Source: Nitrospirae bacterium CG1_02_44_142 (GTDB lineage: Bacteria; Nitrospirota; Thermodesulfovibrionia; Thermodesulfovibrionales; UBA1546). Taken from it: a stretch of DNA of 6,144 nt. The translations under genes were made by a program, and so were the position numbers. Below the pieces are notes generated by a model, which searched no databases, was not told the origin of the DNA, and saw only the letters and a list, made by a program, of their open reading frames with translations. The number at the start of each line of letters is the position of its first letter. Within the stretch, counting starts at the first letter, position 1. Positions 4,795 through 6,144 of this stretch are shown piece by piece. The DNA lies in the NCBI GenBank assembly GCA_001871685.1, contig MNVK01000117.1, forward strand, positions 1-6,144, in the 5' to 3' direction.

Positions 4795-5854
4795 TTTTTT
4801 AATATGTCTTGCAGCGCTGATGCCCGCATATGTTTTCGGAGGGACAAATCAGGATTTTTTAATAGCCGTTGATGGTATTGAAAGGGTATCTGGTAAGCCC
4901 GGCTGGATTGTTCTTGACTGCAGGTCGAAGAAACTGTATAATGCCGGCCATATACCCGGAGCTATAAACCTCGGAGATTCCTGCCGTTATGCCCTAAGGG
5001 ACGGGACTGAACGGATTAAGAAAGTAAGCGAGATGGAAGCAATACTTGGCAATGCAGGCATAGACAATGCAAAGCATGTAGTAGTTTATGCAGATGCGAA
5101 GAATCTTGACCATGCAACAACCGGTTTCTGGATTCTTGAATATCTCGGGCATGACAAGGTTCATTTTTTAAACGGCGGATTTGATGAGTGGAAAAAAAGC
5201 GGCAAATTGATAGATAAGAAGGCAAGGCAGATTAGCCCTTCAACTTTTAAGGCAAAGGTAAATAAATCGGTTATTGCCGGCACCAATGAAATGCTCGGTA
5301 TTGCAAAGGGGAAAATAAAAAACATTCAATTGATAGATTCCAGAAGTGAAAAGGAATATTCAGGCAAGGATAACAGGGCTCTGAGAGGAGGCCGTATCCC
5401 GAACACGACAGTGAATATACCTCACGATAAAACCTATGACAAAAAGACAGGAATAATATCCTTTGGCAAGGTCTTGTCTATATACGCGACATTGGACAAA
5501 GACAAGAGGACAATAGCTTATTGTCAGACCGGAGCAAGGTCAACGGTGACGTATCTTGCGATGAGGCTGCTTGGTTTTAAAGACCCTTCTGTGTACGACG
5601 ATTCGTGGGTTGTTTATGGTAACAGCATATATCCGCCCTATCCTATAGAGAACGAGCAGTGGGTTAATCTGGATGTGCTTGGAAAGATGAAAAAGGCAAT
5701 TGATACGATGGCAGCAGAGATTGGGAAACTTAAGAAAGAGAACGCCCGACTTAAAAAAGGCGGGGTAGAGCAGAAGGCGGAAGTTGAGGAAGAAGAGGCA
5801 TGGAGGAACCCGCTGGAAGAATCAGGATGCGGCGCGGAAGAGGATGAGGAATAG
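4760..5854 (+). CDS. Sec-exported tandem rhodanese (thiosulfate sulfurtransferase-like) with coiled-coil acidic tail
   Basis: This is a 364-residue sulfurtransferase. Residues 1 to about 27 form a Sec signal peptide (KK start, hydrophobic core, small residues before GG at 27-28). The N-terminal rhodanese domain (about 31-150) keeps LDCRSK (52-57) and GHIPGA (63-68), but its active loop (109-117) lacks the catalytic Cys, as in most two-domain sulfurtransferases. The C-terminal domain (about 172-290) has IDSRS (192-196), the active loop CQTGARS with persulfide Cys C255, and YDDSWVVYG (279-287). Residues 305-332 look like a short coiled coil, followed by a highly acidic tail containing C357. The start is supported by GAGGGGA at 4744-4750. 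Known relatives move sulfane sulfur from thiosulfate or polysulfide to acceptors. In this operon it may deliver sulfur to, or take it from, the Mo enzyme. C16 is within the hydrophobic core, so this is not an obvious lipoprotein. The family call is firm; partner and substrate are inferred. Confidence 0.9.
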   Translation: MKKQPALLIQISFLICLAALMPAYVFGGTNQDFLIAVDGIERVSGKPGWIVLDCRSKKLYNAGHIPGAINLGDSCRYALRDGTERIKKVSEMEAILGNAGIDNAKHVVVYADAKNLDHATTGFWILEYLGHDKVHFLNGGFDEWKKSGKLIDKKARQISPSTFKAKVNKSVIAGTNEMLGIAKGKIKNIQLIDSRSEKEYSGKDNRALRGGRIPNTTVNIPHDKTYDKKTGIISFGKVLSIYATLDKDKRTIAYCQTGARSTVTYLAMRLLGFKDPSVYDDSWVVYGNSIYPPYPIENEQWVNLDVLGKMKKAIDTMAAEIGKLKKENARLKKGGVEQKAEVEEEEAWRNPLEESGCGAEEDEE

Positions 5855-5863
5855 ATAAACACT

Positions 5864-6144
5864 ATGGACTTTGAAGCGCTTCTTGACGAATCGATAAAAA
5901 TACACGGGCATCTATGTCCGGGGCAGGTGCTGGGCGTGAAGATGTCAATGCTCGGACTGAGGGAGATAGGGATTGAAGACCCGAAGGGCAAAGACAGAAA
6001 AAACTTAATCGTCTTTGTGGAGATGGACAGATGCGCTACTGATGCAGTGCAGTCGGTTACAGGGTGCAGCCTCGGCCACAGGACCATGAAATTTATGGAC
6101 TACGGCAAGATGGCGGCGGCATTCGTGAATCTTAAAACAGGCAG
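5864..6144 (+). CDS. FmdE-family protein, N-terminal part (cut by the window edge)
   Basis: An ATG 9 bases after the rhodanese stop opens a frame that remains open to the right edge (93 complete codons). The translation carries the FmdE (formylmethanofuran dehydrogenase subunit E family) signatures HGHLCPGQVLG (14-24), DRCATDAVQSVTGC (55-68), SLGHR (69-73) and DYGKMA (79-84). C18, C57, C68 and H14/H16 are the usual conserved metal or active-site candidates; many members have a C-terminal zinc ribbon, which would lie outside the window. GAGGA at 5846-5850 is a somewhat distant ribosome site. There is no signal peptide, so it is probably cytoplasmic. FmdE-like proteins often accompany Mo/W enzymes in non-methanogens without a settled function; a role in cofactor or metal handling is a guess. 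Confidence 0.88.
   Translation, partial: MDFEALLDESIKIHGHLCPGQVLGVKMSMLGLREIGIEDPKGKDRKNLIVFVEMDRCATDAVQSVTGCSLGHRTMKFMDYGKMAAAFVNLKTG

Noticed and set aside
4790..4840. Lipoprotein lipobox at C16 of the rhodanese
   Set aside because: The Cys is in the middle of the hydrophobic core, with the hydrophobic stretch continuing past it, unlike a lipobox at the end of a signal peptide.
5638..6087. 149-codon open frame on the minus strand across the rhodanese tail and FmdE
   Set aside because: It is antisense to two well-supported genes, Ser/Pro-rich from reading acidic and repetitive codons backwards, and shows no recognisable motif.

Overview
The window carries the 5' part of one co-directional (+) gene cluster for an exported molybdenum/tungsten bis-MGD oxidoreductase and its accessory proteins, preceded by about 600-685 bases of non-coding DNA. 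The genes in order are: a four-cluster [4Fe-4S] electron-transfer subunit with a Tat-like leader (686-1543), a catalytic subunit of the DMSO-reductase superfamily with a canonical Tat leader (1546-4038), a TorD-type maturation chaperone starting at GTG (4129-4794), a Sec-exported tandem rhodanese with a coiled-coil and acidic tail (4760-5854), and the start of an FmdE-family protein that runs off the right edge (5864 onward).

Organism: a Gram-negative-type anaerobic bacterium is suggested by periplasmic Tat/Sec export, a respiratory Mo enzyme, strong Shine-Dalgarno sites and a sigma-54-like promoter. Moderate GC, frequent AGG arginine codons and G/C-rich structured interspersed repeats remind me of Nitrospirota (Thermodesulfovibrio-like) or of sulfate/sulfur-reducing deltaproteobacterial lineages. 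This assignment is inference with low confidence.

Region by region: 1-135 shows no supportable gene. 140-287 holds two diverged copies of a G/C-rich structured repeat that fold into the same branched shape. 288-685 is an AT-rich regulatory region. It has a perfect dyad at 401-416, a good sigma-54 -24/-12 match at 480-495 overlapping an extended -10 at 492-500, a 9-bp dyad at 522-544, and an unusual purine-rich stretch inside a possible 29-codon ORF (600-689) that overlaps the first real start codon by ATGA. The first two genes are 2 bases apart. A strong GC hairpin followed by a short T-run (4064-4088) separates them from the chaperone, which overlaps the rhodanese gene by 35 bases. FmdE follows after 9 bases.

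How it may work: the TorD-like protein would hold the catalytic apoprotein while the cofactor is inserted. The folded catalytic and Fe-S subunits would be exported together by Tat. The rhodanese would act in the same compartment on sulfur (or selenium-like) species made or used by the enzyme. The substrate cannot be read from sequence. Polysulfide, thiosulfate, tetrathionate, arsenate and selenate reductases all belong to the neighbourhood of this family, and the exported rhodanese tilts the guess toward sulfur chemistry. The most distinctive feature is that the third cysteine of the catalytic subunit's N-terminal Fe-S motif is replaced by aspartate (D71). No NrfD/PsrC-type membrane subunit is present among the genes seen.
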